Shown here piece by piece: positions 57,916 through 64,000 of a DNA stretch of 64,000 nucleotides. Within the stretch, counting starts at the first letter, position 1; each line of letters opens with the position of its first letter. The stretch spans positions 2,790,001 through 2,854,000 of the forward strand of contig NC_081333.1 in the NCBI RefSeq assembly GCF_022539665.2, given 5' to 3'. Source of the stretch: Daphnia carinata (taxonomy: Eukaryota; Arthropoda; Branchiopoda; Diplostraca; Daphniidae). A program made the translations under genes and the position numbers. A model generated the notes under the pieces. That model made no database searches. It was not told the DNA's origin and saw nothing but the letters and a program-made list of their open reading frames with translations.

Positions 57916-60409
57916 TGTGGTTGTTTGTGTCGTTGATAATCGATGTATCGTTTCGTTTAGTTCAAAAAGAATTAGACGTGCCCAGATGGGACGCCCTGCA
58001 CGCCGCCCTCACACGAAATACACTTGACTTTACGACTTTTTCGATTCTATTTTTCTTCCTGTCCGGTTAGTGCCAAATTGTGCCATCATCTCCACAGTAA
58101 CTTGGTGCAGTCATGGTCTTATTTTGACATTTTCCTTTCGAATAAATGAAAAAACTTCCCACAGAGATAATTCTTCTTGAAAACACACACACAAACAAAA
58201 AAAAAAAAAACACCACACCAATCCGCTGGGTTGAGGAATTTCAATGCATTCTGCTTTAGAGCCTTTGGGCCTGCTTTGCTTCGACCCCTTCCATCAACAG
58301 CAGCTCATTAGGAATTCGACGCGGCGTTGCCGTAGTCTTTCAAATTGACCCGAACAACATTCTATTCCGACTCTTCTCGTAATTCGCCGGAGGAAATCAA
58401 CAGAAAATTCAAATCCCAACGTTAAAAAAAAAAAGAAAAGAAAAAGAACAACAATAAACCAGTTGTTTGAATTTTTAAATGTTGAATTGCTAATGAAACA
58501 ACCCTGATTCTTAATTTGGAGGGAGGAGAAGGTAAGGCGAGGAGATGATTGGGTAACAGTTTTTTTTACTTTTAGTTTTGGAAATCTCTGTCCTTTTTTC
58601 TTTTCTTTTAAAAAAATGATGGTGAGTCAATTGGCCTTTCGTGACAGCTGGGGGGTCGTCGAAGCACAGCACACATGATTCATTGCTGGGAAACGATTAA
58701 AAATAGCAACAATCGAAGCGGCGAAAACGGAAACGAATCGTGTCGACAGGTAATAAATGTGTGTGAAGAGAATAAGACAATAGTCACGCCTGATTCAGTC
58801 GTTAGAACTTCTTCCTTTTTCCAACAGAAAATGAAAGATTTCGCAGCAAAAAAAAGTTAAAAATGGAAAAATTAAACGAGCGAGACGACGAGGAAAAATA
58901 CTGCACACCGTTCAGGTGCGGCGTTCACTGCCGACTGGCTGTCCCGTTCGGGAGAAAGGAGAGCTCGGTGAAGGGAGGAACCCCCACCCAACCAAACACA
59001 CTCACGTAAACAGAGCCTAGAGAGATAAGTCTAGATGGCTCTAGGCAACCGACGAATGAAGAAGGTGCTGCACACCTTTTAACTATCGATTCACGCCGAA
59101 AAGTCCAAGTTGTGTGTTGCGTGTGGGCTCCCTTTCTACGCCATATTGCCATGGCCAGCAAATAACGGCATGTCTACCTTTGCCAGAGGTGTTGTCTGGC
59201 GGGGGTATTCGAGAGACACTTTAACTTTTATTCTTCTTCTTCTCTTTTTTTACGACTGAACTCGATTTCACGCTGAAGAGTTACAATCTGATATCAACAG
59301 TTCTTGTTTTCCCCTTGAAAACATACTCACTTGTCGCACCAAAAAAAGATTAACAAAAACAATACAAAAATTGATATCATACGACGAAATCGTCGCATAA
59401 AATATGTATATTGAAATGGCTCTTTTCTTCTTCTTGTATGGTTGTGTAGTGTCGTGTTGCTGTTTTATCTGTGCGGGATGACATGACGAGTGTTCGTATA
59501 AAAGTTTGTGGGTGAAACATAAAAGACGTTGAACTTTTTTTTTTTCTTTTACTTTTCTGTTTTACTTTGCAAAGCATGATTGTTTTGGAGGGACTATCTT
59601 CTTTAATTTCTTTTTTATCTGCTTTTTTTTCGTTTTTTTTTTTCAAATTTTCGAGTTGAAATTTTTTAAATGAAGAAGAAAAAAAAAACAAACAACACAT
59701 TTAATAATTATATAAAAAATGGGGGTACGCACACAGACCACCAAGCTGTTTTTTTTTAAAACCTCTTTTTAAAAAGAAATGAAACCAAAAATTGGTGGAA
59801 TCATTGTGTGTCCGCGCGTTGCGATGGTGAGAAAAAAAAAAAGAAAAGAGCAAACGATGATGATGACGGTGAAAAATTAAGAGACGTATACGAAAGAAGC
59901 GGCGGGCAGGTTGTGAAAAGGTAAAAAACAGCCAAGAGTACGGTACAGAACACATAAGCAATATAGCCAGACATCGGATAGTCCAGTTACATAGAGAGAG
60001 AGAGAACAGTTTTTGTCGGCATAAAAAATAATAATGGGGAAAAAAATGGACCTATGATTAAATTTTTCTTTTTTTTCTTTCAATTTTGTTCTTCACGAAG
60101 GTGTGGTATTGTTTGGTAGGAGGGACGAGCGGGAGGATAAAGAGGCTTACTACACATTGATGTATTTACACAGGGAGGGCACACAGCTATGCCACAGCCG
60201 TAAGAAAATGGTGGAGGGTAAGGCGTTGAGCTAGAGACCCATCACCGATTTTTTTGTTTTCTTTTAAAAGGGGAGAAGAGCAAGAATGAATTCCAAACCA
60301 CACACACACACACACAAAAAAAAATGGAGGGAGTATGTGGGAGGGATAAACAAACAAATATTTTTTTAATATTTAAAGCCGACTCAGAGAGGGGAGGAAA
60401 AGAAAATCA
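57916..60409. other. Intergenic, outspread promoter and Smurf 3' flank
   Basis: About 2.5 kb rich in A and T runs, with a CA run near 60300-60315. It should contain outspread 5' UTR and promoter and the Smurf 3' UTR. Open frames are low complexity; no further gene recognised. Confidence 0.45.
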
Positions 60410-63983
<3,574 letters not shown>

Positions 63984-64000
63984 CTGATAATTTAAACAAA

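Overview
The window is eukaryotic. All protein genes are split by mostly short GT-AG introns, and the families are animal ones. A vitellogenin, an Rdl-type GABA-gated chloride channel, an outspread/MPRIP homologue and a Smurf homologue together point to an arthropod. The compact introns, many homopolymer and dinucleotide runs and GC-moderate exons suit a branchiopod crustacean of the Daphnia type, but the species is an inference. I rebuilt exon chains by hand from splice signals and checked that every exon phase closes.

Layout, left to right. An Rdl-like GABA receptor subunit (minus, 1399-7959) and RMI1, the BLM-TOP3A complex scaffold (minus, 10345-14489), precede a gene-poor stretch (14.5-21.7 kb). 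A single-RRM, RGG/PY-rich RNA-binding protein of lark/RBM4 style (plus, 21732-23247) and an ankyrin-tailed L-asparaginase, ASPG (plus, 25495-28555), follow. Next is a 2.8 kb repeat block (28.9-31.7 kb) with a MITE-like inverted-repeat element, duplicated segments and a ~318 bp satellite array. Then come a 13-exon vitellogenin (minus, 32315-37843), DONSON/humpty dumpty (minus, 39155-41371) head-to-head with an unrecognised 165-residue gene (plus, 42018-42649), and a four-finger C2H2 protein with polyQ tracts (minus, 43566-44840). The right end holds a very large outspread/MPRIP homologue (minus, start 57915) and Smurf/lack, a HECT E3 ligase cut by the right edge (minus, 60410-63983).

The genes do not form one pathway. 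RMI1 and DONSON both serve genome maintenance and replication but lie far apart and are probably unlinked in control. The most unusual signal is at the 3' end of the outspread homologue. A T-TTT-TTA heptamer sits exactly in the reading frame. The zero frame stops 29 codons later, while the -1 frame stays open for 209 more sense codons, and a short hairpin can form just downstream. That is the layout of a -1 programmed ribosomal frameshift, although a one-base homopolymer error or an alternative splice could mimic it. Other points of note are a serine at the 2' pore position of the Rdl-like subunit, the residue linked to cyclodiene/fipronil resistance in insects, and a satellite whose units each carry a near-perfect 32 bp palindrome also found in neighbouring, otherwise different repeats.
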